From Gordionus sp. m RMFG-2023 (Eukaryota; Nematomorpha; Gordioida; Chordodea; Parachordodidae): a DNA stretch of 64,000 nt. Below the pieces are notes generated by a model that searched no databases, was not told the origin of the DNA, and saw nothing but the letters and a program-made list of their open reading frames with translations. The first letter of the stretch is position 1, and the number at the start of each line of letters is the position of its first letter. Location of the stretch: NCBI RefSeq assembly GCF_954871325.1, contig NC_088776.1:25344508-25408507 (forward strand). The letters are read 5' to 3'. Below, one piece after another: positions 1 through 12,029 of this stretch. The position numbers and the translations under genes are program-made.

Positions 1-2331
1 TTTAATATATACAATCGTTTTTTAAGTTCTGCCATTTACGCAGATCAAATGATTTTAAACCTTTATACTAAAAATCACCCGGAGCTCCTGGCCATTAATT
101 CAAAATCTACTTGCACTGTCATAGGCAATGTATTTATTCATCCAACAGCTTCTGTCCATAATACTTCTGTAGTAAGAAGAATTCTATTTTCATTGCTATA
201 TACAAATTTACTCCTTTAATGTATAATTTATTACTCACCATAATTAGATTTTTCAATAATTTTACTGCAATTAAAAGTTTTTTTCCATTTATTTGAATAT
301 CAGATTTTACCAAATTTTTCGTCTTTTGAACTCTTATGTTAATTAAAACTATCACAATAGTTAATGAATTTATTAAATTTTAATTTTATAAGTTAGGACC
401 TGATGTGTCCATATGCGCCGGCGCTATCATAGGCCCGGGAGCCAGGATATCTCATTCAATTATTTGTGATAACGTCCATATTCAAGTAACTTTCAATGCT
501 AATGGCTCCTATTTACTCGCACAGAATTTAAACTGAAATGCTCAGAAAAAAATTATTAGCAATGCTCAGATAAAAAACTTAATACCCCAGAAAAAAATAC
601 TAATGGCTCGTGTATAAAACTAAAACGCTCAAATTAAAAAATGAATCTTTCAGAAAAGTATATGAAACGCTCAGAACTAATTACTTAATTTCTCATAAAT
701 ATTTATCTTAGTACCATTGATTTTAAGAATCATACATTTCTCCCCCCCCCCATTGTCCTCATAGTCCTTGCCGGTTCCTCAAAATAAAAATTACTAAATG
801 GGGTAAATTAAACATTTAGGCATCTTTAAAATAATGCCCATGTTTGAAATGCTAGAAAGTCAAAATGTCCCTAAAGACATAGTGACGAGTTAAAATTACA
901 ATGTTATCAGTAGATCCTTATATTAGCTTTTATAAGATATTGAAATATTCTTAGAATTTTTTAAAATTTTTAATCCCAAACCTTACCATACTAACTATGA
1001 AGAGATTAGTATCAATATAATCAATTGATCTTCTTATTAGCTTTTATTTGATACCATATCGACATATAAACACACCCCTCCCCCCACCCTGGAGAGATGA
1101 GTATTAATGTAATCGATTAATCTTTGTATTTAATACCCATGATATTTTATTATGCACATTTTAACCTTCTTACCCCTCCAACATCCACATGAACACATAG
1201 AGGGATGAGCATCAATTGATCTTTGCATTAACTTTCATTTGATAACCATGTTGGCATATATATTATTGATTCCCCCCCCCCTTCCCCCATACTCAACAAG
1301 TACCCTGATGAATTGAGTGTTAAGTATCAATGCAATCAATTTATCTTTCATCTGATACACATGACAAGATATTATGCATATACCCGGCCCACCTTCCCTG
1401 TTGAATATCATTTTATCTTTATATTAGCTTTCATACCAGTCAGGATATTATTTTTAAAAAATTCCCAAACCCATGTATGATTCGAGAACATGGATTTATA
1501 AAGCTCAACAAGAGTATAGAATAATAATATTCAACAATTCATTTGATTAACTTTCATTTGTATATAAAATACTTTAATAGCAAAAATTTTGAGCGATTTA
1601 GTTTTTCTTTTAACTTTACAAAATCGTCCTTGATTTTAAGAAAAATATCTGTGAGACTCAGTATAAATCCTTAGCCTTAAGTATTTTTTTAATTCTGAGT
1701 AATTAAGTTAAAAAAAAATTCTAAGTGTTTCAGTTTTTGTTCTGTGCGATAATATAAGTCCTTATAAATTCTAACTTGAAAATTATATTATATTTTTAAA
1801 TAAGTTTTTTTTATGCATATAATAGAATTTTAAGATAAATGTTGGGTTTATCAACCAATTCACAAAATTTTTAATTAGGACCATGCTTTTGTTACGTGCA
1901 GTATTATTGGTTGGAACTCCATAGTGGGTAGATGGACTAGGATTGAAGGAACAGATTGTCGAGATGATATATCAATTCATTCTTTATTTAGTCCTCAGGG
2001 CAAATTAAATCCTTCCGTTACTATTATAGGTTTATTTTTTTGCACTTCTTGATTATATTTGATAAATAATTTTATAATCATCTGTCATTTATTATGCAAC
2101 AATATTAAAAATTCAAAGTGGTTTAGTTAAGACAAGTGTATCAGTAAAGTCAAGGAAGCTTTTTTTAGAAGATAAAACTAAACATTGTTGTTAGTTTAAT
2201 ATAATATATATTCTTCAAAATTATAAAAAGCGAATGACGTAGACGTGCATTCTGAATTGGTTGTTTTTAACGCAATAGTACTGCCTAACAAGGAATTAAA
2301 GGAATGCACACAAAACCAAATCGTTCTTTAA
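1..2331 (+). CDS. GMPPA: GDP-mannose pyrophosphorylase alpha (GMPPA), C-terminal part, four exons
   Basis: Exons read as 1-171, 393-485, 1879-2029 and 2231-2331 (stop TAA 2329-2331), giving about 171 residues. The animal protein is about 420 residues, so the nucleotidyltransferase domain lies left of the window. Introns start GTAAGA, GTAACT and GTTTAT and end in AG; phases are 0, 0 and 1. Exon 2 starts LGPDVSICAG, exon 3 carries SIIGWNSIVGRW, and the protein ends NAIVLPNKEL...QNQIVL, matching human GMPPA (SIVGWGSTVGRW, NSIVLPHKEL, TNQIIL) with no gap across the last junction. These are hexapeptide beta-helix repeats. In the family GMPPA binds the catalytic GMPPB subunit in the cytosol and mediates feedback inhibition by GDP-mannose, the donor for glycosylation. 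The last acceptor (AAAAAG) has a poor pyrimidine tract. The reading frame is unbroken, so the gene looks functional. A possible AATAAA lies at 2697-2702. Confidence 0.93.
500..1780. repeat. Repeat-filled intron 2 of GMPPA
   Basis: The 1.39-kb intron holds two kinds of repeat. At 535-680 the motif AACGCTCAG or ATGCTCAGA recurs about every 30 bases, and the same motif is found inverted at 1585-1750 (TTTTGAGCGA, GAGACTCAG), like the arms of a decayed foldback element. Between them, about 890-1560, are roughly five imperfect units of 150-180 bases carrying ATCAATTGATCTT...TTAGCTTTCATTTGATACC, each next to a C-rich tract. No coding sense is visible. Confidence 0.6.
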
Positions 2332-2393
2332 GATAATTTATCTAAATTATACTACATCATAAAAATATATAAATTTAAGGATCATTCTTTTAA

Positions 2394-2745
2394 ATAATTT
2401 TATACAATTAATTATACACCTTGTGCCATTGATCTAAGTTCGCCCCTTCAGATTAATTTGTGATTCTGGCATTTTTATACAATTGTTATAAATCGACCCA
2501 TTTTATAATTTTATATCAAGTAATTAATATGGAAATGTTTAATTTAAAAATTACATTATACACTACACATATAATAATTTTATACGATTATAAACCTTGT
2601 GTCATTGAACTAAGTTCGTCACTTCAGATTAATTTGTGATTCGGGTATTTTTATACAATTGTTATGTTATAAATCGACGCAGTTTATATATTATCAAATA
2701 AATTATATGGAAATGTTTAATTTAAAATTTATATAAAATATTTAT
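2394..2745. repeat. Two-unit tandem repeat, period about 180 bp
   Basis: Two consecutive units, about 2394-2570 and 2571-2745, share ATAATTTTATAC, TTCAGATTAATTTGTGATTC, TTTTTATACAATTGTTAT and ATATGGAAATGTTTAATTTA in the same order. They lie just downstream of the GMPPA stop codon and may include its 3' UTR. The rest of 2332-3250 is AT-rich with nothing recognised. Confidence 0.75.
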
Positions 2746-3264
2746 GTAATATTAGAGATATAAAATTCCCTTGGTAGTATATAACTACAAAATATAACTC
2801 GTTATTTAATTTTTTTTTATTGAATAACTTTATTAAATTGGTGGAAATAACAAAAATTAAAAATAACAAAAATACGCTGAACATATTTTTTTATTGAATA
2901 ACTTAATTAACAAGAAGCATGTTGTAAATAAATATATATTAAAAATTCATGTGATGCATTTGAAATAGTAGCAGATTTTCATGAGATGCTATTCAAATAG
3001 CATAATCATCGCTTGATATTGATAAATCGAATCCCAAACTCTTTTTCACTCTGATATATCAATTTTCGGACTCATTCTTTATTAAATTTCCTATGTTAGA
3101 ATGAAGCTTCCCAAATGCTGTCCAAACTCTTTCTGGCCAAGCAAGAGTGGTATTGAAAATTATCTTAGATTTCCATCATATGAGAGGTTTGGTATGGATC
3201 GAGTTCTTCCATTTGCCAGTTCCTTTATAAGTGTTCTTTTGAACGATATTTTAATAAATCCACA

Positions 3265-3385
3265 ATTTTTCCGATAAGCGGATAATAATTCCCCGAAAAA
3301 AATCTGGAAAATTATCCTTTGGAAGATAATTCATCGGGGAAAAATTTTAGGAAAATTATTCCTCGAAAATAAATTCCCCCTTTTT
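3265..3385. repeat. GGAAAATTATTCC-type foldback repeat, arm
   Basis: A cluster of AATTCCCCGAAAAAAAT, GGAAAATTATCC and CATCGGGGAAAAATTTT. It is the inverted counterpart of the cluster near 5030-5250. Either these are two arms of one 2-kb element or two independent short copies. Nothing else is recognised between 3385 and 5030. Confidence 0.5.
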
Positions 3386-5029
3386 TTAGATTTTAAATTA
3401 AATATAAGGAAAAAATTACCTGAATTTTTTTAAAATTATCAAAACGCTAAAATAACAAAAATATCTAAAAAAAATATATATGTATTTTCTGAACGTTGAG
3501 TATTCTCGACGTTTTAGGATTTTTTTTAAGCATTATTTCTGTTTTAATTCTAGGCGATATAGGGTAATCTTAAAATATGAGAATTGATAAATCGGTTGGT
3601 AGCTCTTATAATTTAATAGATAGCATAAAAAGCATAGATTAATGGCATTTTGGAAAGAAAATATCATAGATTTAACAAATTTTTTCTTAGAAAGAGGGAG
3701 GTTATTTTCATAATCTACTTTACTTTTCATCTAGATTTTAATAGATATTATGAAAACAGATCATTTATCCATATTATACTTACCATGAAGTGGGGGAGGC
3801 ATTTCCAACCCACACGCCACTAAGGTTAAAAAGATATATATAACATTAAATGAGAACACTTCTTTCCTTCTTATGTTTATATAAGTCTAAATTCCGGACA
3901 AAAATAAATATTTTACAAAATTGTTTTTCAAGTCAAAGTTTAGAATTAAGTGGGGTACATTATAGGGTGGAATAATCGATCAGTAATTATAGATAACAAG
4001 AAACATAAGATATGGGAACTAATATAAAAGATTAGGACGGAAATAGTCGTCGATGGGCAAAATCGGCCAATGGATTATTGGGACCTACACTCCCAAAAAA
4101 TCGTAGTTATGAAGCAAAATATTTTGAAAAATTTAGTATTGATATTTTAGAAGAGAGAAGGGACTTTTACCTAATTTTCTCTCTTTATTTGGAGGACATA
4201 TCCGTTTTTTATATTATACTCAGTGCTAATAATCACCTCTGAAATACATGTTTTTTGAATAAAATGGCGGATTTTTTTTTAACTTTTGGCAGTATATAAT
4301 TTTATTAAAGACAAAAAAGGGCGCTATTTAAGACTTAGTAAAGGTCATGCTATTATTTTTGCCAACTAATGACAAATATCAAATTTGTGACATAGAACAC
4401 AATAGATTTTATATTCTAAAAATTATCAGAAAAAGATTTCATATATTGCATATCAAAATTATACCAATTGGAAAATTGGCCAGGCTATTATGAAATGCCT
4501 CTTATCTCCAACTGATATAAATTTATAATATATTTCTAAAACCATAGAAATGATTAATAATTTGTGTAAAAAATAAATATGTTTTTAAAATAAAAATTTT
4601 ATTTTTCAATAAATATCTAAAAGTTTATGAAAATGTGTAATGTGGTAAACTATATTTATTTATTTCTTATTTAAAACCTCAAATCTTCGAGGGAATTTGA
4701 ATTTAAATTTTTTTTAAAATTTAATTAAATTAGGGCAGATCCGAGTCAAAAAATGGTATGAATTTATAAATCCGGGCCAAAATAAAAAATCTGGGCTGGC
4801 AATTATCATTACTTAGCCTATAATAATATTTTGCTTAATATCACAGAGACTAGGTATACAATTCGTTTATTTTATAAATATTGTTTTGTTTAATTTTCAC
4901 CAAACCTGGGTTCAGGATAAGGCCATAACATTATACATATATCGTCAGGGTTAATTATAATTAAAAAATTTGGTTAGGTTTAATATTAATCACTAGTTAT
5001 TATTCATAATTTTGTTTAACAATTTTATT

Positions 5030-5250
5030 TGGGAAATTTTAATTTTACAGGATTTTTTTTTTATTTTGTTAATTTTCTCAAAAATTTTAAATATTTTATT
5101 TGGGGATTTTTTTTCCTATTTTGTTAATTTTCTAAAAATTATTTTTTAGGATCAGAAAAAAGTGAAATTATTTTCCAGGGAAATTTTTTTCGGGGAATTA
5201 TTTTCCAAGGAAATTTTTTTTCTAGGAGATTTTTTTTACGGGGAATTATA
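5030..5250. repeat. GGAAAATTATTCC-type foldback repeat
   Basis: TTTTTTTCGGGGAATTATTTTCC and related blocks are repeated here. The inner part (TTTTGTTAATTTTCTCAAAAATTTTAAATATTTT) is reverse-complement similar to 22330-22440, which marks both as one dispersed family. Only the shared blocks were compared by eye. Confidence 0.5.
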
Positions 5251-5259
5251 TTGCAAATA

Positions 5260-7130
5260 AGTTGGCAGTCTGATAATATCAAGAATAGCGAATATTTGCC
5301 ACATAACGATATTCTTGACAACATTATATCTACCTTTTATTAACAATTATCTGGACATTTCAAATCATTTTCATTGATCAATTCAATTTATCTCTTACAT
5401 CTCAAAATATTTTCAGCATATTAGATAATATCACTCATCTGACTATAATTATAATTTTATAATTAAATAAATTCCAATTGTTCAATACATATCTTCTTGG
5501 TTTATCTATAAATAATTTAAAATTTTCTTGCAAAACTTCCATTTTTAACAACACTAAAGCTATACCTTCCCATAGTATCGGACTTGGAATTTAAATAGGA
5601 TATATGTCCTTTCGATATTTGCTTTTTTAAAAATTGGGATCACCATTTTGTTTTAGTTGTTTCTAATATAAGAAATCTATAAAATTGTATAAATCTTAAA
5701 AAAAGGCATTACATAAACCTATATTAAAAAGAAAGTGATTTTAAGAAAAACATAATTGTGTTTCTAAAAAAGGAACAATAGTTACATTTAAAAATGTTTA
5801 TGTCTATGTTCTGCCTAAGGAATTAGAATCCTTAGATTAAAGTGTTTGTAATTTTAGGCTAAATTTTTTTAGAAACTAAATGTGATAGGAGCTAACTTTC
5901 CATTTTTAGACTTTGATATATATGTTTTAGATACCTTCTACATGATAAGACTTTCAATTTATTCATACTACCAGCACCAACAGAATTAATTTATTTATTA
6001 TAGAAGTTTAAAATAGAAATCAGCACTGTCCCATAAAGTAATTAAATTTATATACAATTCTCTGGTATTTCCCCTAGGTGAACTATTTTGATATTCGTTT
6101 TTAAAAAAACTTTATCACAGATTCTGCTAATGATAAGAATTGCAACTTAATATTTCGATATATACATCAATAATATGTATCACTTTTAATAATATAAAAA
6201 ATTATGTTTATATTAACGTGCGAATACTTTTTTGTAGATATATAATTAAGTACTAACAAATAAATAGTCTATAAAGTCTTGAAAATAACAGAATCTACTA
6301 AATACTATTCTTAACTGGTACCAGAAAAAGTCAAAAAATAATAGCAGATATAAACCTTAAATAAAAAATATATGATTAAAACTTTCATTTTTAATGAATA
6401 AAATAATTATGATGTTGCACCTTTCATAAATAATTAATTGTCATTATAATTTGTATATTCATATCAAAACCCTAATAATTTATATTATCATATAAATTAA
6501 TTTATAAATATATATTATATTATGTATAACATTTGAAATTAAAAAATATACACAACAGTATTATTATATTCAAAATTAAGTAAAATAAATTATATTTATT
6601 ACACTTTTCTTTTATAAAAGTAATTAACATTTAATTTAATCTAATTTGCACCTATCTATTTATGTTGACTTATTAAGAAAGTGGCACTTCATCCTAACGT
6701 CATAAATTTACCATATAAGATTCTACCTTTTAAATTTAAATCCTCCAAAATATAAATTAATTAAGAAGCTATTAACAAAATATGTATAACATAATAGGGG
6801 GTAATTTTTGTCAAAATCATTATTGAACCCTAAATAATCTTATCTGAATTTACAAAATGCCATAAAAATATATAAAAAATTTATTATATAAAAAAATTTC
6901 TAATTTGGTTGCATTATCAGAATTAATTTTATCATAAATATTATATAATAATTAGTAATTAACTCGTTGGCATATGCAAAAACGTTACTAATTAAAATGG
7001 TTATAAAATTTTGAAAAAACTTGATTTAAAAATATATTAATATAGAAATAATAAAAGTTAGTGTAGATGTATCCTTAAAAAAGTAGTGATGCTGCATTAA
7101 AAAAATGAAGTTGCTAAGCTATAAGCTACT
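5260..7130. other. AT-rich stretch, nothing recognised
   Basis: No open frame longer than 60 codons, no transposon end and no tandem repeat that I can support. Confidence 0.6.
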
Positions 7131-7149
7131 CTCTGAATTTTATTGTAGC

Positions 7150-7215
7150 CCTGGCCATTGGCGTAACCAAGGGGGAAGAGAGGGAAATTTTCTTCTATGT
7201 TGAAAATTTTCAAAG
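7150..7215. mobile_element. Possible hAT left end
   Basis: CATTGGCGTAACCAAGGGGG resembles hAT termini of the CAGTGGCGTA...GGGG type seen elsewhere in the window. No matching right end or target duplication was found, so this is probably a decayed solo end. Confidence 0.35.
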
Positions 7216-7754
7216 TTTTGTAAAAATCTTAAAAATAAAAGTTAATCAAAAAAAATGAATAAAATTAGTAATTAAAATAATAATTTTTTGAAGCAGAAGT
7301 TAAAAATAATAATAATTTCTATTTATTAGGAATTTTTTTTTAAAAAAAAAGTGAATAACTAAAATTTTATTTTTATAAATATAATCCAGTCAAAGATCAA
7401 CAAAAAGCTAGCCTGAAACCCTTCAATAAAATTTATGAAAATAAAACCCTGAATACACAGGGCGACTACCCTAAAAAATATAGCTATAGTCAAAATTAAT
7501 TGATTGTTTATATTGCTCGAATACATTTATAAGAATGTTCATATTAGGAAAAAAATATCTAACAAATCAAATTATGTTAATCAGTTTTATTTTATCAATT
7601 TAATTTTTGTTCAAATTACAATCTATATAATATGTATTAGATATATGATATATGATATAACAAAACAAAAAAGACTAAATTAATGACTAGAAAAATACTA
7701 TTATAAACTACGGATAAGAGGCCACATGGATCTGTGAATTGATAAGAAATTTGA

Positions 7755-8010
7755 ATGGAAAATTTCTATGCCAATATTCTAACATTCATCAGGATCACCC
7801 ATGAGATAGGGAAGGAAAGTGACTCGGGTCTGAAGTTTCCAAGAGTTGATGTGACAACAGGACCGAATTTAATATTGTATAACACTGGATATTTATTTTT
7901 TTCATTACCGCCATGGAAAGAGAGTTTTCATGGATGTTAAATTTCGCGAATATGTCTACATAGTGTAATCCCAAAAGAGAGGGATACCCTTCTTCAATGG
8001 AATAAGATTA
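7755..8010 (-). pseudogene. Retroelement remnant (RPDG/WDFTC family), C-terminal piece
   Basis: The minus strand encodes LIPLKKGIPLFWDYT (7961-8006) and, further on, FGPVVTSTLGN, the same two motifs in the same order as in the larger copy at 17.2-18.1 kb (SVPWSLGKSLIWDFT, FTPIVISSLGN). This segment follows the reverse transcriptase in a repeat protein I recognise from many invertebrate genomes, but whose clade I cannot name with confidence. It is a short, broken fossil. Confidence 0.6.
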
Positions 8011-8329
8011 TTAAATATTTGCAAAAAAAAACTTTTCTCCCATCGCAGATTTAAATTTTATTATATTCATTTCAATGACTCATTCCTACAGCCTTTTTAT
8101 CATGATCTTGAAAAATATAAAGCAAATATGGGCTAAGGTCGAAAGCAGGCAAGATTACATTTATAATAATCGAAAAATTTCAAGATATCGTTTTCTATGG
8201 CCATGAAATCAAAATACAGCTAATGAGTGTGCATAAATCCTATACTATAATTGATGAGATGGTTTACGGTTAGAATAATTTTTTTTAACTTGATTACGCC
8301 TAAATTAAATATAGACTACTTAAAATATT

Positions 8330-8790
8330 CGCTATTTGATTAGTTCCATATTTTACTAAATTGAATAACAAAATTATTCGATTCCAAAATTCAAATTGAA
8401 TACAAATAAGGAAAATAATTTGAAATTATTCGTATTCAAATTATTTGGAATTTAAAATTAATCATACAATTAAAATTATTCGTATTCTTTGGTAAATATA
8501 CGAAATTATTCCTAAATATTCAAAATTAATTGTAAATATTCAAAATTATTCGAAAACAATAGAATTTCGTAAATATAAATATTCCTAAATATAAAAATCT
8601 AAAATATATTTAACTGTTCCTTGAGAAAATTTTTTTAACACTTTAATTCATTTTTCATTTTTGAAAATATTTTTAAAGAGTTTAGTTTTTGAATTGAATC
8701 AATCGACGACTTTAATCGAATAGTGTTTTTATTATTCGTATGAATTTGTTTTGAAAATACTAATCGAATATGAATAATGCAAATATTTGA
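8330..8790. repeat. ATTCGTATTC-rich repeat
   Basis: ATTCGTATTC, AAATTATTCG and related words recur many times on both strands. A similar patch lies at 59380-59460 and a weaker one near 63490. It could be the ends of a decayed AT-rich MITE; boundaries are not clear. Confidence 0.4.
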
Positions 8791-9002
8791 ATTTTATAGG
8801 TAAATGGACTAAGTAAGGTGTGATTTGGACTATATCTACTTTATGAAATGGCAAGAGTCCATTTTTTTTTAAGATTGATTTCACCTAAAATAAGAGATAT
8901 GGACTAGTAGGGTTAAATTTTTTAGTGATTGATAATTAGATTCATTTGAGTTTGTTTTTCTTAATTTAATGTAAAAAATTAAGCCTTATACCTAACCCAA
9001 TA

Positions 9003-9772
9003 GGGGAGACCAGGTTAAATTGTCCATAAAAAAATGAAGTATTAAAAATAGATGAAGCAAATTTTCCAAAATGTTAAAACTTATATTTATTTTTTACATA
9101 TATCTCTACGATAGATATTAATATATAAGAACAAAATCTTTTAGCTATTAATATAAAATTTAAAAAAATAAAAATTTAAGAATAATGAAAAACACCCGGA
9201 CTTTTCGCGTTGCATGTCATAGCGCTTCTTTATTTTTAATTTTTTTTTGTAAAAATGTTAATTCTAGTAAATAAATGAAAATAAATTGTCAAATAGGTTA
9301 AATTTACATATATTACCCAAAAGAACTTTAAAACTGTCATATAATTTACAAAAAGATATCAATCATCTTCATATTGTCAATGTTCTTTTATTCAAAATAA
9401 TCCCTGTCTTAAAATGGCTAATACGTATCCTGCCAAAAATTTAAACTTAATTTGAAGATATTACAATAAATATTGTGAGTATTTTTGTACATGATAAAAT
9501 AGAGTTTATTTTATCATTTAGAATTGATATTTAATCTGAGTAGCATTTATAAAAAAATTTAGTAGTAAAAATGTAAAAAGTTACTTTTGACATTCTAAAA
9601 TTTAAATTTGCATTTATATCTCATAAGCAATTTTGTGTGAAATATTTTTGGACCTATTTAAGCACCTTGTAAAAATACATATTTGGCTAAATTTCAAATT
9701 TTATTAGTTTTTAAATTATTTTTGAATTCCCTGCCCCGGGATAACACTATTCCCGATCTCCCTTATTGCATA
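9003..9772. repeat. Element with AGGGGAGACC...TCCCTTA ends
   Basis: Left end TAGGGGAGACCAGG and right end CCCGATCTCCCTTA are imperfect inverted repeats, similar to the ends of the repeat pair at 33.2-34.1 and 45.8-46.3 kb. The interior is AT-rich and has no coding sense. From 9775 to 10500 nothing is recognised. Confidence 0.35.
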
Positions 9773-10522
9773 TCTTTCTTTATTTGAATTATAAAATCTT
9801 ATACATTTTATGACCTTTAATCATAGTGTTTAAAAAAATTTTATTTGTCAAGTCCTAATTAATATGATATCTATAATTATGCTATCATACAAATTTTAAA
9901 TTTATGTAATTTGTAGGTTTACGTTTAATATGGATTATATATTAATATTACTGTATAGATTTTTAATTAGAATTAATAAATTGTAATTGTATACATTAAA
10001 ACGATTAATATTAAAAGATATAATATTATGATGTCAAATGATGAAGATTTCTTAATGATTTTTCTTTTTCTTATTTAATTTAATATTATTAGTTGAATCA
10101 ACAAAATTAATAATATATTTGAAAACTAATATTCGTCAAATAGAAAAAACGTGGAACAAGACAAATTTAAAATTAATATTTGAATTTATCTGTAATTATA
10201 AATCAATTAATATTAAATACAAACAGTTTGAATAATTAAAAAAAAACATTATTATTGATTTATCATAATTAATTAATAGAGTGACGATTTAACTAAATAG
10301 GAAAAAAATATAAATTGTTTATTGTCAGAAAAAGGTAATATATGGGCTGGCTATTATATATAGTAATAGTATTATTATTTAAGATAATATAAAAAATTAT
10401 TATTTTTTCTTAAATTAATGAAAAAGGAGGCTTTATATTTCTTTATCTAAAAAAATTGTTTTAAAATTTTTATAAATATTAAAAAGTTTCATAATTAAAA
10501 TTTTTTGAAATTATAAAAAAAA

Positions 10523-10738
10523 ATGAGAAAGTTTTTACTAATCTACATTTTGTTAGTAAATTTTCAAGGAGTAACGCTTTTTAATTTTCAAAAACAAGAT
10601 AATGGATTAATGATTGACTCCAATTTTTATAATAATTTAGAAAGAGCTCCAACTGAAGAATTTCTATTAGATAATAAGGGTCTCAACCGTCTGCAGAATG
10701 TGAATTGGCTTGAAGCAATACAAGAAGTACAATTATAA
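10523..10738 (+). CDS. Putative secreted peptide precursor resembling parathyroid hormone
   Basis: A 71-codon ORF whose start sits in an A-rich context. Residues 1-19 look like a signal peptide (MRK, then LLIYILLVNF, then QGVTL). After a single basic site (E40-R41) come 30 residues starting APTEEFLLDNKG and ending LNRLQNVNWLEAIQEV-QL. Against human PTH(1-34), recalled from memory, E4, L7, N10, G12, L15, N16, V21, W23, L24, Q29 and V31 are conserved, with I for L28, allowing one two-residue and one one-residue gap. V21, W23, L24, L28 and V31 form the helix face that binds the PTH receptor; E4 and its neighbours activate it. A1 and K11-G12 also match PTHrP. Insects are known to have PTH-like peptides. 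There is no dibasic site and no amidation glycine. A weak splice donor (GTACAA) at 10727 could extend the protein. No neighbouring gene explains it. Alternative: a chance ORF. Confidence 0.5.
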   Translation: MRKFLLIYILLVNFQGVTLFNFQKQDNGLMIDSNFYNNLERAPTEEFLLDNKGLNRLQNVNWLEAIQEVQL

Positions 10739-10739
10739 A

Positions 10740-11580
10740 TTTTAAATATTATCAAAATTAAATTTAAAAAAATAATTGTATTTATTTTATATACTTTTTT
10801 TGGATATGCCATAAGCATTGGGATCTGGATTAGGAATCTTTCTATTATATATAATTTATCGAGGGCGATTTATTAATTTGAAAAATAATACTTGAACGGA
10901 AATGTATTTCAGCATTTGTAAACCCTCTGAACTTCATAAAATTTTTGGCTAAATTTCTTTTGTATTTTTGAATTTACATGAAAAGTCTATTATAAAAGTG
11001 AATATGAATTAAGGGTAAATATTCATGTCAAAAATTTATTATGAAAGTAGTCTAAACATGTTGAAATTATGTTGCAAGATTTTTTCAAACAAAAAGCGGA
11101 AGTATTTAAACATAATTCCCAAAATTATTTTATTAAATTTTATATAAGAAATATGTATAAAATATAGTGTAATGATCAGTACATAAAATAAAGCTTCATA
11201 TTTTTTAGAGGATATTATACCAATTAATGTTAAGTTTTGACAAGACTCTGCACAGGCATAGATTCGAAATCCTTCTATTTCTCTAAGTCCAAAGAAATAT
11301 ATTTCAAGTTTACTTGAAACCCCTGTTTTTTTAAATAAAATAACACAGTATTATTAGGAATGATTTGGTATTTCTATTAGGTTAATAAAGATAATAGAGA
11401 ATTTTTCTTCGAAGTTTCTAAAATGTGTCTCTTAGCAGACCTATGATATTCAAAACTATTTTTGTAGATTTTCTTTTACATTTTATTTTGAATTAGTTTC
11501 GAATATTTACAAAATTATCATCATATAAATTATTGTTTTTAAAGAATATTTTTCATGATTCCTAATTTAAATTGGAATTT
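10740..11580. other. AT-rich stretch, nothing recognised
   Basis: Follows the peptide ORF. It could hold its 3' UTR or a further exon, but I found no convincing exon. Confidence 0.5.
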
Positions 11581-11586
11581 ACGTAC

Positions 11587-11960
11587 AAGTCGTTTGGTAC
11601 TTACCAGACGGGCGATCTTATTTGAATCAATTATTTCCTGGACTTTTTTCTTTTTTAAACATTTAAGCTGCAGTTCCTTGAGGATAATCCGATGCACCGA
11701 AGTTCTCTAAATATTAGTTTCTTGAGATGCTTTACAAATTCTGGAATTCTGGTGGTCTCAGGTCAGTCTACTTGGCTCAATACGAGTGTTTCAACAGAAT
11801 CAACATTTTCTATTGTACGAACTTTGCGTTGTCTACCATCATTATATCGTTTTTCTGCTGGTCTGGTAGTATCAACTCTTAAAATCAATCGATTCAAAGC
11901 TGCGAAAGACCAGTTTCTATTAAGAAATTCCTTCAAAAACCTTTTGGCTCTGAAATGTTA
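11587..11960 (-). pseudogene. Mariner/Tc1-like transposase remnant, N-terminal half
   Basis: Reading the minus strand gives FLNRNWSFAALNRLI, then RPAEKRYNDGRQRKVRTIEN, then VETLVLSQVD, and near the left edge LKCLKKKKVQEIIDSNKIAR. This order (helix-turn-helix, RPRSGRPR-like linker, ENI..V..LVLSQ, then LKCLKKRRAQEL.D.N..R) is that of the N-terminal DNA-binding half of a Tc1/mariner-type transposase common in invertebrates. The frame shifts at least once and includes a stop (VLSQVD*), so it is dead. The DDE catalytic half is not visible and terminal repeats were not found. A 111-codon + strand ORF at 11692-12027 is an antisense shadow. Confidence 0.75.
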
Positions 11961-12029
11961 TTATTGTCTTAAAAAACTCACTCAAGTCATCTTAACTGAA
12001 AACCATTTTGTTTTATCGTTTGTTTAAAT

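Noticed and set aside
7755-7940. 61-codon + strand ORF
   Set aside because: Antisense to a retroelement remnant with two family motifs.
11692-12027. 111-codon + strand ORF
   Set aside because: It is antisense to the mariner transposase remnant, whose minus-strand reading has recognisable blocks.
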